This document shows, piece after piece, positions 1 through 6,399 of a stretch of DNA of 22,014 nucleotides. Position numbers and translations under genes: made by a program. The notes below the pieces were generated by a model. The model was not told where the DNA came from. It saw only the letters and a list, made by a program, of their open reading frames with translations, and searched no databases. The DNA is taken from IMG/VR virus record IMGVR_UViG_3300025671_000620, positions 1 to 22,014 of that record; one strand, 5' to 3'. This DNA is from a virus. Numbering within the stretch: position 1 is the first letter of the stretch; every line of letters starts with the position of its first letter.

Positions 1-1305
1 TAATTCAGCTTCAAGTTCTTTTGCGATAGATTGTTCAAAATTAAGTAATGAATCTGCAATTTTGTCAACATCGCCTAAACTCATTCCTAAATCTTTAGCA
101 GCAGTTGCTGCTTCTGCTAATCTCTCAGGATAACCTGCATAACTAATAGCGATTCCATCTGAAACATCTGCTACATCTTTTAAAATATCACCAGCGGCAT
201 ATGCTGTTTTGTTTTGTTTGTTAAATGAATTAACACCTTCAACAAGAGCTTTATTTTGTTCTTTAATATTGCCCCCGTTTATTTTAGATAATTTAGCTAA
301 TTGAGTAGATTGTTTTACGGACATGCCCATAGCATGTTCCATTTCGGATGCTTCTAAAATATCTTCTGGTTCAAAAATAGCAGCAGCATTTTGACCTAAT
401 TCTTTAGTTAATTGGCTAGCAGTTTTAATATAGTCACCTAATGTAATAAAGTGAGTATTGGCCATAGCGGCCTGAGTAGACATTGTATTTAGACTTTGTC
501 CAGTTTGTCTTTGAAACTCTACATTCGCTTTATCTACCTTTAAAAAACCTTTAATAGCGGCTGCAAATATAGTTGCAGGATCTGTAATGGTTGCAAAAGC
601 ATTTTTTATTGCTGATCCCATCCCAGCAGCCATTACAGTAAATCTATTACCGGCTTGCTCTCCATTAGCTATCTTATCAGCTACTTTTTGCATATCTGCC
701 TGGACTTTATCCAGTTTGAATGCTGCCCCAAATTCTCCTGTTAACGCATTAAGACCTTTAAGGATTCCACCTGAGACGCCCATTAACCTATTGGCTTCTT
801 TCCGTTTTTCAACTTCTTCAGCAACTTTATCAACGGTGTCTTGTTCAATTTGGAAACCATCTTTTTTAGCTCTAATTAAAGCCATTTCCTCATCAGTTAA
901 ATTTTGACGAGTTTTTAAACTTTGAAGAGCGACTTCAAAAGCACCTTGGTTTAAATCAAATATAGATTTACCTGTTAAGGTACGGGTTTTTTCTGTTGAA
1001 AGTAAATCTGCTGATCTTTTTATTTCTTGAAGGTTAAGTGCTGCTTTTTCTTTAAGCTTATTAAGTTCATCATCTTTTAAACGAACTGACCCTTCTTCTT
1101 GATATTGAAGTTTTTGAGCGATGCTTGTAAGACTACTATATTCTTTACTAGCATCTTTTACACGGTTAATTTTTTTACCTAATTCGGAATTAATACTTTC
1201 AAGAGTATCTCTAAGATCACCAAAGGTAGACTGGGTTTCACCTAAAGTTTGATTTAGGTTTTGTGCCTCATTATTTGCATTATTTAATCCGTCGCCTATA
1301 GCCAT
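1..1305 (-). CDS. Tail tape measure protein, N-terminal part (cut by left edge)
   Basis: The minus strand is open from ATG at 1305 to the left edge, 435 codons with no stop. The tape measure protein sets tail length and sits inside the tube before DNA ejection. The translation begins MAIGDGLNNANNEAQNL and residues 1-170 are highly charged and helix-prone (for example VDKVAEEVEKRKEANRL), as expected for the coiled coil of this family. It then passes into an Ala/Gly/Met-rich stretch (FTVMAAGMGSAIKNAFATI, about residues 225-245) typical of the hydrophobic segments of tape measures. Position supports the call: it follows tube, sheath and the overlapping chaperone-like gene pair. The start has an A-rich leader and a GATATTTATAAC motif 11 bases upstream, with no Shine-Dalgarno. 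The C-terminus is not visible, so total length and any lytic domain are unknown. Confidence 0.8.
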   Translation of the reverse strand, partial: MAIGDGLNNANNEAQNLNQTLGETQSTFGDLRDTLESINSELGKKINRVKDASKEYSSLTSIAQKLQYQEEGSVRLKDDELNKLKEKAALNLQEIKRSADLLSTEKTRTLTGKSIFDLNQGAFEVALQSLKTRQNLTDEEMALIRAKKDGFQIEQDTVDKVAEEVEKRKEANRLMGVSGGILKGLNALTGEFGAAFKLDKVQADMQKVADKIANGEQAGNRFTVMAAGMGSAIKNAFATITDPATIFAAAIKGFLKVDKANVEFQRQTGQSLNTMSTQAAMANTHFITLGDYIKTASQLTKELGQNAAAIFEPEDILEASEMEHAMGMSVKQSTQLAKLSKINGGNIKEQNKALVEGVNSFNKQNKTAYAAGDILKDVADVSDGIAISYAGYPERLAEAATAAKDLGMSLGDVDKIADSLLNFEQSIAKELEAEL

Positions 1306-1310
1306 TGGGT

Positions 1311-1328
1311 ATTTTTGTTATAAATATC
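1311..1328 (-). promoter_or_regulatory. GATATTTATAAC motif before the tape measure gene (putative late promoter)
   Basis: The plus-strand text ATTTTTGTTATAAATATC is identical, 18 of 18 bases, to the text at 6382-6399 before another structural gene. On the coding strand the core is GATATTTATAAC, ending 11 bases before the ATG. Variants precede three more tail genes, which suggests a shared signal. Its opposite strand contains TATAAATA, the T4 late promoter core, but in the wrong orientation for these genes. Confidence 0.4.
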
Positions 1329-1329
1329 G

Positions 1330-1355
1330 GAAGGCATCACTTTTTGGATGCCTTC
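1330..1355 (-). other. Hairpin across the stop codon before the tape measure gene
   Basis: Bases 1330-1338 pair perfectly with 1347-1355, a 9 bp stem with an 8-base loop. On the coding strand the stem starts in the last codons of the upstream ORF, the loop and descending arm hold its TGA stop, and the GATATTTATAAC motif follows at once. There is no T run after the stem, so a standard terminator is unlikely. An RNA processing or attenuation element is possible. The function is unknown. Confidence 0.35.
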
Positions 1356-1681
1356 GCGGTATAAGTAGGAGGAGAAGTTTTAGCATTTTTCATATGTTCT
1401 GGGGCTTGAACTTTCCCATCAGAACCTACTACGGTTGTAGTATTACCTCCTTTGCCTTGAGCTTTTTTCATCTCAGCGGCTTCTTTTTCATAATGTTCCC
1501 TCATTTTATTGAAGGTAAAGTTTCTTAACCAAATAGGCATATTGTAGATAGTATGCCAATCATAGCCGCCATTACCATGAAATACTATCTCATGTATTTG
1601 ACTAAAAAGTGAAACTCTATACTGTGACGTCAGGCCAAAAAAAGTTGACTGTAATTGGTAGATCGATGGCCTCCATTCCAC
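1337..1681 (-). CDS. Small tail assembly protein overlapping the gp26-like gene; possible frameshift extension
   Basis: An ORF of 114 codons overlaps the end of the gp26-like gene by 65 bases, in the +1 frame relative to it. As an independent gene it would start at GTG 1681, but its first 26 residues lie inside the overlap and look like a frame shadow. The family-like part seems to begin near residue 27 (VSLFSQIHEIVFHGNGGYDW, then YNMPIWLRNF) and ends in a charged helix and a Lys-rich tail. From memory, small proteins with this NMPIWLR pattern lie beside gp26 homologues in marine T4-like phages and are often labelled gp51-like or hub assembly. Position between the gp26-like gene and the tape measure matches the downstream partner of G/GT tail assembly chaperones. 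It may therefore be made as a C-terminal extension of its neighbour. The exact start is uncertain. Confidence 0.6.
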   Translation of the reverse strand: MEWRPSIYQLQSTFFGLTSQYRVSLFSQIHEIVFHGNGGYDWHTIYNMPIWLRNFTFNKMREHYEKEAAEMKKAQGKGGNTTTVVGSDGKVQAPEHMKNAKTSPPTYTAKASKK

Positions 1682-2357
1682 CGTTTACTTCTACCGTTAT
1701 ATTTAAATTAACATCAGGTTGTACTTCTTTAACATGGTTACGGAATGCTCTTGCGTCTACAGCCAAAAAGTAATTGTCTACAAATTCACGAATTGTTTTT
1801 TTATCCTCATCGCCATTAACTGAAAGGATCATATGTTTCATACGTGTAGAAACAGCTGGATCTGCATTCTTATTAATTTTCTTTAAACCTTTAAGTTCAG
1901 CATCAATCGCCATCTCATCTTTATGAGTCAAAAGTTTATAAGTAATTGCAGTTCCTGAATTAGGGAGGGTGTAAGAAAATTCGTTTATACCTTTTGTAAT
2001 TGATTTTTCATCAAATGGTTTATTTTCCAAAGTAGATAAATCAACAGTTACTCTTTCTCCTTTAAGGTCAAATTCATAATCTTTACCATATCCTAAAATA
2101 CGAGCAGCAATCATAATTGCATTTTTATCGCCCACAATAATATCATTGTAGTCTACTTTAGATACGATAAGAGATTTTAACAATTTATCTAATACAGTAC
2201 CGTTTTGAATATAAGATTGGTTAGAAAGAATATCTTCTTCCTTAGCAGTCATATACTTCATTTCAATAGTACCAGATGATAGAGGATTATCCTCAGGGTA
2301 AATTAAACCTTTAGAAGGTAATTCAATAGTTTCGGTTGGAAATTTTAATTCACTCAT
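1617..2357 (-). CDS. gp26: T4 baseplate hub / gp26-like protein, probable tail assembly role
   Basis: A 246-residue protein starts at ATG 2357. Its N-terminal half carries the pattern I recognise for the T4_baseplate family (gp26-like): an early LPSKGLIYPEDNPLSSG, then MKYMTAKEEDILSN, then DKLLKSLIV and DKNAIMIAARILGYGKDY. Family members are part of, or help build, the baseplate hub and tail. The last residues (NFFWPDVTV) are encoded in the overlap with the next ORF, which lies in the +1 frame and includes a run of seven T. The arrangement, two overlapping ORFs directly before the tape measure gene, is that of tail assembly chaperones with programmed frameshifting. The gene follows a hairpin terminator, so it may start a separate transcript. 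The leader is A-rich with no Shine-Dalgarno. Confidence 0.8.
   Translation of the reverse strand: MSELKFPTETIELPSKGLIYPEDNPLSSGTIEMKYMTAKEEDILSNQSYIQNGTVLDKLLKSLIVSKVDYNDIIVGDKNAIMIAARILGYGKDYEFDLKGERVTVDLSTLENKPFDEKSITKGINEFSYTLPNSGTAITYKLLTHKDEMAIDAELKGLKKINKNADPAVSTRMKHMILSVNGDEDKKTIREFVDNYFLAVDARAFRNHVKEVQPDVNLNITVEVNGGMEAIDLPITVNFFWPDVTV
1637..1643 (-). promoter_or_regulatory. Candidate frameshift site: run of seven T in a gene overlap
   Basis: On the coding strand the upstream gene reads AAC TTT TTT TGG, then meets TAG 15 bases later (five more codons after TGG). The downstream ORF reads ACT TTT TTT GGC over the same bases. A Phe tRNA could re-pair perfectly after moving +1 or -2 on the T run and enter the second frame, giving a fusion of about 339 or 340 residues. 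No stimulating pseudoknot was worked out. Frameshifting at this gene position is established for many phages; use of this site is inference. Confidence 0.45.
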
Positions 2358-2402
2358 AATTTTTATTTAGTTATAACTTTAAATACGTGTATACATATTA
2401 AT

Positions 2403-2434
2403 AATACAAAAGAGCTTGACCGAAGCCAAGCTCT
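2403..2434 (-). terminator. Rho-independent terminator with UUCG loop after the tube gene
   Basis: On the minus strand the sequence AGAGCTTG, GC, TTCG, GT, CAAGCTCT folds into a 10 bp stem (one G-U pair) closed by a C(UUCG)G tetraloop, followed by TTTGTATTAT. It starts 26 bases after the tube gene stop and lies before the gp26-like gene. Hairpins with UUCG loops are the common terminator type in T4. The T run is short and interrupted, so some readthrough is likely. On the plus strand no T run follows. Confidence 0.75.
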
Positions 2435-2460
2435 CTTAAAAAATATTTGACAGAATTTAA

Positions 2461-2949
2461 TTAGAAGTTCAATACACAGTAATCCATACCTACTGTTAAG
2501 GCGATTGTTTGTGCTTGGTTTTCAGTATCCCAGTTGTAACCAGTAAACGCTGCATCTTTTACAAATGCACCTTTAATGATCCATTCTGATACTACATCAC
2601 CTACAGGTCCTAGTACGTTGATAGTTAAGTCTTTCTTGTAGAAATCACTGTAACCATCTCTACCTGTTACTGATTCGTGGTGTAAACGTACCCACTCCAT
2701 TACCGCTTGAGCACCTGAAGGTGTAATCGGATCAAATAATGTCATAGACAAATCTGACCATTTTGATTTACCTTTTACCTTGCGGTAAGTGTTGATGTGG
2801 TTAAGAATTACTTCACCATTTTCAATTTTCAATTCACCTACTTCTTTGATCATGTAAGCTGGGATTCCATCTACATACATGATAAATCTGTTAGCTTGCT
2901 TTGGCTCGAAAGCGGTGAAAAATATTTCGTTGGGATCTAATACTGCCAT
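2461..2949 (-). CDS. gp19: Tail tube protein (gp19-like)
   Basis: The 162-residue product is almost the same length as T4 gp19 (163 residues). It polymerises into the inner tail tube through which DNA passes. The pattern fits the T4_gp19 tube family: an early ANRFIMYVDGIPAYMIKEV strand, a central block (WSDLSMTLFDPITPSGAQAV), then a C-terminal beta segment (GAFVKDAAFTGYNWD) and a hydrophobic end. The gene lies directly after the sheath gene, the usual 18-19 order. Start is ATG 2949, with an A-rich leader (AACAACAAATAAA before the ATG) and an AATATTTATAAT motif 26 bases upstream. A hairpin terminator follows. No sign of truncation. Confidence 0.92.
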   Translation of the reverse strand: MAVLDPNEIFFTAFEPKQANRFIMYVDGIPAYMIKEVGELKIENGEVILNHINTYRKVKGKSKWSDLSMTLFDPITPSGAQAVMEWVRLHHESVTGRDGYSDFYKKDLTINVLGPVGDVVSEWIIKGAFVKDAAFTGYNWDTENQAQTIALTVGMDYCVLNF

Positions 2950-2975
2950 TTTATTTGTTGTTTATTTTTTATTCA

Positions 2976-2987
2976 ATTATAAATATT
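2976..2987 (-). promoter_or_regulatory. AATATTTATAAT motif before the tube gene (putative late promoter)
   Basis: The coding strand reads AATATTTATAAT, differing at two end positions from the copies before the tape measure and short fibre genes. It ends 26 bases before the ATG of the tube gene. This is the longest spacing of the five copies, and the variable spacing argues against a ribosome binding role and for a promoter. Confidence 0.35.
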
Positions 2988-3001
2988 GTTTTTCTAAATT
3001 T

Positions 3002-5008
3002 TTACGCTGGGAAAGTAGCTCCTGTTGGTAAAATGTTGAAATCCAAGTAAATAAATTCAGCAGTTTTAGTAGGTTGAATGTAAATCGCACCAATCAATTG
3101 GTTTCTATCAATTACATCTGCTGTGTTATTACTATCATCCATTACCACCTTGAAGGCATACAAACCTTGACGTTGTTGAACACTTTCTAAGTATGGGTTA
3201 ACTTGGCTCAAGAATTGGTTTCTTGTAGCTGTTGTATTTTGTTCAAATACCAAGTTATCTGCTACTTGTGAAATGTATCCTTTTAAGGCAATTAACAATC
3301 TTCTAACGTTTACTCTATCGAGTGCTGAAGCTTGAGTCTGAAGTGTTTTCTGACCAAATACTACAACTCCTCTACCTGGGAATGTTGCAATTGGGTTTAC
3401 TTTACCAATATACAAACTATCTCTATTAGCTTGAGTTAATTTACGTTCTGCTTGTCTTACGATTCCCATTCCACCTCTGTTAATACCAGCAGGTGCAAAC
3501 CAAGCTTCTGAAGTTGAATCGTTGTTCGCATAAACACCTGGGATCAATGTTGAGGCAGGAACCCAAACAATTTGACCTGAATCTGGGTCAGTAATTTGAC
3601 ACCAAGGCCAGTAAGTTGCTGCGTATGAGCTATCAATTCCAGCAGCTGTTGCTGTAGTTGAAGTTACTGTTGAAGCGTAATTTTCAAGATCCATTACTAA
3701 GATCGCATCACCTCTATTTTCAACATTTGATAACAATGTATTTAACGGAGTAGCGTGGCTAGCGTTAGTGTAAACTAAACCAGGAGCTGTAATTAAGTTA
3801 AATCTGTATTCATCTTTATTAGCTAATAGGTTAAAGGCGTCTGTATAGTTACCACCTACTAAACCTTGAGTATCTGTGTTGCTAATGTTATCATAATATT
3901 TACCAGTTCCTGTTAAAATAGTACCTGTAGCTGCTCCAAATGAACCACTTTGAGCAGATGGAATTGATGATGTATAAGCTGTTTTAGCAATACCCGCATT
4001 ATTAAAGTAATCAGGAGTTTTTAAATTAACTTGTTTAACTCTTACGTATCTTGAAGCGTTAGGATAGTTACCTTCTGTCTTAATGTAAGGATCTGAAGTA
4101 CCTGAACCTTGTAATGATAATGATTGGTCACCAATAATTCTAGCAATATAGTTAGGAGCTTTAGGATCAAGAGAAACGTTAGTAAATGTTTCTAATACTG
4201 ATTTAGATTTATTATTATCATTACCTTGTCTAATTACTACCGAGAATACACCTCTTGAAGTATCTGGGTTGACAATTTCCCATCTAATGTTATTGGCTGA
4301 ACCACTAGGTAATATACCATTAGTACCTTCTGTTGAAGTACTATTCATAATAGTACCTTGAGCAAGAGTTTCTAATACAAAAGCACTTCCGGTTTGTTGG
4401 ATATTTGAAGCTACTAAAGTAAGAATTAAATCAGTACCACCTGCTGCAGAAGCATCAAAATCTGATTGTGAAGTAAATGTAATAGTATCACCAACTTCAT
4501 ATCCTGAACCAGTTGAAGTTACTGTAACGGTATCAACTGAAGCTGAATCTGATAATACAATTGTAAATACTGCTCCTGTACCATTACCACTTGTAGTACC
4601 TGAAATACCTGAGAAAGTACCACCAGCTGAACCAGTGATATCAAGTGAGTTAGTAGTAAATGTTCCAGCTCCAGCTACCAAACCATCATTAGAAGATACT
4701 GCTGAAGAAGATGCTGCTGAGAATGAACCTGAAGCAACTCTTGTTACTAATAAAGAAGTACCTCCGTTTTGGAAGTAATTATAAGCTGAGATTGAAGTCA
4801 AGAAACTATACTCATCTGAACCACTATCAAATGTACTACCGAATGTGGCTAAGTATTCACTATAGCTAGTTACTAATGTAGGGATATTTACTCTACCTTT
4901 AACAGTAGGTCCTACAATAGCAGCACCGGCTTGTACGGGTTGTGAGGTGATTTGAGATTGATCATTTTCTCTTGCTAATACCCCTGGGGAAATTAATGTT
5001 TCTGCCAT
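3002..5008 (-). CDS. gp18: Contractile tail sheath protein (gp18-like)
   Basis: A 668-residue protein, close to T4 gp18 (659 residues). It forms the contractile sheath around the tube. Residues 1-90 carry the usual start (LISPGVLARENDQSQ, then GAAIVGPTVKGRV and YNYFQNGGTSLLVTRV). The C-terminal 150 residues are the conserved sheath core, including NPIATFPGRGVVVFGQKTL, the helix DRVNVRRLLIALKGYI, and PTKTAEFIYLDFNILP near the end. Between about residues 93 and 205 lies a Ser/Thr/Gly-rich stretch (GTTSGNGTGAVFTIVL, TVTSTGSGYEVGDTITF) that looks like an inserted beta domain, probably exposed on the outside of the sheath. The tube gene follows after 52 bases. Start ATG 5008 has an A-rich leader and a GATAAATATA motif on the opposite strand. 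Confidence 0.93.
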   Translation of the reverse strand: MAETLISPGVLARENDQSQITSQPVQAGAAIVGPTVKGRVNIPTLVTSYSEYLATFGSTFDSGSDEYSFLTSISAYNYFQNGGTSLLVTRVASGSFSAASSSAVSSNDGLVAGAGTFTTNSLDITGSAGGTFSGISGTTSGNGTGAVFTIVLSDSASVDTVTVTSTGSGYEVGDTITFTSQSDFDASAAGGTDLILTLVASNIQQTGSAFVLETLAQGTIMNSTSTEGTNGILPSGSANNIRWEIVNPDTSRGVFSVVIRQGNDNNKSKSVLETFTNVSLDPKAPNYIARIIGDQSLSLQGSGTSDPYIKTEGNYPNASRYVRVKQVNLKTPDYFNNAGIAKTAYTSSIPSAQSGSFGAATGTILTGTGKYYDNISNTDTQGLVGGNYTDAFNLLANKDEYRFNLITAPGLVYTNASHATPLNTLLSNVENRGDAILVMDLENYASTVTSTTATAAGIDSSYAATYWPWCQITDPDSGQIVWVPASTLIPGVYANNDSTSEAWFAPAGINRGGMGIVRQAERKLTQANRDSLYIGKVNPIATFPGRGVVVFGQKTLQTQASALDRVNVRRLLIALKGYISQVADNLVFEQNTTATRNQFLSQVNPYLESVQQRQGLYAFKVVMDDSNNTADVIDRNQLIGAIYIQPTKTAEFIYLDFNILPTGATFPA

Positions 5009-5025
5009 TTTATGTTATTTTTTAT

Positions 5026-5036
5026 GATAAATATAT
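5026..5036 (-). promoter_or_regulatory. ATATATTTATC motif before the sheath gene (putative late promoter)
   Basis: The coding strand reads ATATATTTATC, a weaker match to the GATATTTATAAC copies elsewhere, ending 17 bases before the ATG of the sheath gene and lying in the 45-base gap after the coiled-coil gene. Included because the same core (ATATTTAT) recurs before five tail genes. Confidence 0.3.
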
Positions 5037-5053
5037 TAAACTCTTTCAAAAGT

Positions 5054-5305
5054 CTATTTGTTGGGCAAAAACTCGCCAGATTCTAAAGAAATGGTTCCTT
5101 CACCATACTTTTCCTCTAACTCTTTAGCTAAAACTAATTCTTGTTGTTGTAAATTTTGTAAGTTAAACTTTAATTGTTCTTTTCTAATTTGAAGATTCAT
5201 AATTTGAACCTCTGTTTCACCAGTTAAATCAGTAAGATCTTTAAATTGTTGTTTTAATTCTTTTAACTTATTGATTTCTTCTTCGGTTAAAACTTTTTTT
5301 TCCAT
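5054..5305 (-). CDS. Small coiled-coil protein, function unknown
   Basis: An 83-residue protein starting at ATG 5305. Nearly all of it is predicted helix with heptad-like hydrophobic spacing (LTEEEINKLKELKQQF, then IRKEQLKFNLQNLQQQ), rich in Gln, Glu, Lys and Leu. There is no signal peptide, membrane segment or Cys. It lies between the short fibre gene and the sheath gene in the same orientation. A virion role as a connector or an assembly helper is possible, but I do not recognise the family. The start is only three bases from an AATATTTATAAC motif, so if that is a promoter the message would be close to leaderless. Confidence 0.7.
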   Translation of the reverse strand: MEKKVLTEEEINKLKELKQQFKDLTDLTGETEVQIMNLQIRKEQLKFNLQNLQQQELVLAKELEEKYGEGTISLESGEFLPNK

Positions 5306-5308
5306 TCG

Positions 5309-5320
5309 GTTATAAATATT
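5309..5320 (-). promoter_or_regulatory. AATATTTATAAC motif before the coiled-coil gene (putative late promoter)
   Basis: The coding strand reads AATATTTATAAC, matching the copies before the tape measure and short fibre genes at 11 of 12 bases. It ends three bases before the ATG. That spacing is too short for a normal leader if this is a -10 type element, so either the message is leaderless or the motif does something else. Confidence 0.35.
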
Positions 5321-5337
5321 AAATTATTTTTCAAAAA

Positions 5338-6378
5338 TTAAGTATACAGTACAATAAACGATACTTGTGAGTTACTAGTTGTACCAGGTTCTGTAATAAC
5401 AATATCTCCTGAATTTAATGTAACTTGAAGAGGTTGTCCTGGACTACCAACATAAGTTGCAGTGATAAAACAATCTCGGTTTATTGTTTTTGGTTGTAAT
5501 TCTCCATTAAATGCAGTTATTGTTACGGTACCACCTGATAGAGTATCTCCACCAGCAATTAATTTTAATGGAGCAGAAGCGGGAGCACCAATATTAGCAA
5601 TATCTTGATAAATACCACTAACATTAGTTGATGTAGTTGAATTAGCAACCGTCATTGAAGAGGTAACAGCTGATCTAACTAAAGCATTATTGTTAACTCT
5701 AAAGTTAGTACCATCCCAACTACCAGTCATCCAACCACTAGAACCACTCATATAAATTGAGTCAGATCCTAAATATAAATCTCTAAATTTCTTTTCAGCA
5801 TTACCTAAATCGTAAGTATCATTTGCAGCTGGAATAATGTGACCACTTGCTGTAGTTAAACCTAATAGATTACCATTTGCTTTTAAACTACCAGCTATTG
5901 TAACAGTACCATCTACATCCGCACCAGCAATATAAGAAGCTGTATCAGCTGCTACAACATTATTTACTACAATGTTAAAAGTTGAAGCATCACCTTTAGT
6001 AAATGTAATAGTATCATCTGAAACGGAAGCTGTAGTTAACAATGAACCCGTATCGGTTGAACCACCACCTGAACCTGTATCTACTGTAATGTTAAACGTT
6101 GAGGTATCACCTTTAGTAAATGTGATTGTGTTAGAAGATACTGATGCTGTAGTTAATAAAGATCCTGTATCAGCTCCACCAGCGTTAGCAGCATATGAAG
6201 CTGTTGAAGCATAAGAAGCAGTTCCTGTTAATACAGTATTACCTAATAATGTAAGTGAACCTGAGATAGTAATATCGTATGCTTCAACACCATTGAAAGC
6301 ATCTATTGATTGAGTTACGTGCCATGCTTCGACTGTTGACCCGTCTATTATACTAGCTGAAGATAGTGTTTTAGCCAT
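5338..6378 (-). CDS. Short tail fibre-like structural protein
   Basis: A 346-residue protein rich in Ser, Thr, Gly and Ala starting at ATG 6378. The N-terminal part (VEAWHVTQSIDAFNGVEAYD, then ITISGSLTLLG) is a pattern I associate with fibre or virion decoration proteins of marine phages. SYA repeats follow near residue 55 (TASYASTASYAANA). Residues 70-98 are repeated at 109-137 (DTGSLLTTASVS, then TITFTKGD, then STFNI). Near residue 187 is NDTYDLGNAEKKFRDLYLGS, a segment common in phage fibres just before a trimerisation or receptor domain. The C-terminal part is beta-rich and has no S74 chaperone domain. The gene lies between the glycosyltransferase genes and the sheath operon. Its Ser/Thr richness makes it another possible target of those enzymes, which is inference. 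Its place in the virion is uncertain. Confidence 0.75.
   Translation of the reverse strand: MAKTLSSASIIDGSTVEAWHVTQSIDAFNGVEAYDITISGSLTLLGNTVLTGTASYASTASYAANAGGADTGSLLTTASVSSNTITFTKGDTSTFNITVDTGSGGGSTDTGSLLTTASVSDDTITFTKGDASTFNIVVNNVVAADTASYIAGADVDGTVTIAGSLKANGNLLGLTTASGHIIPAANDTYDLGNAEKKFRDLYLGSDSIYMSGSSGWMTGSWDGTNFRVNNNALVRSAVTSSMTVANSTTSTNVSGIYQDIANIGAPASAPLKLIAGGDTLSGGTVTITAFNGELQPKTINRDCFITATYVGSPGQPLQVTLNSGDIVITEPGTTSNSQVSFIVLYT
5968..6171 (-). repeat. Tandem duplication of about 29 codons in the short fibre gene
   Basis: Codons 70-98 (6085-6171) and 109-137 (5968-6054) encode nearly the same 29 residues, offset by 117 bases. The copies differ in a few residues (SSN against SDD, DTS against DAS) and at many silent positions, so the duplication is not recent. 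It probably adds one beta unit to the fibre shaft. Confidence 0.75.
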
Positions 6379-6381
6379 TTA

Positions 6382-6399
6382 ATTTTTGTTATAAATATC
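6382..6399 (-). promoter_or_regulatory. GATATTTATAAC motif before the short fibre gene (putative late promoter)
   Basis: The plus-strand text ATTTTTGTTATAAATATC is identical to 1311-1328 before the tape measure gene, including the flanking T run. The coding-strand core GATATTTATAAC overlaps the TGA stop of the heptosyltransferase-like gene and ends nine bases before the ATG. It would let the structural genes be transcribed apart from the glycosyltransferase genes. Confidence 0.4.

Noticed and set aside
587-907. Plus-strand ORF of 106 codons
   Set aside because: It lies wholly antisense to the tape measure protein, whose frame is open and family-like; the ORF has no recognisable domain.
5972-6214. 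Plus-strand ORF of 80 codons
   Set aside because: It is antisense to the duplicated segment of the short fibre gene and is explained by that gene's codon use.
1317-6399. Plus-strand TATAAATA as T4-type late promoters
   Set aside because: In that orientation they would drive transcription rightwards, antisense to every gene here. I report the motif instead as a signal of unknown reading direction.
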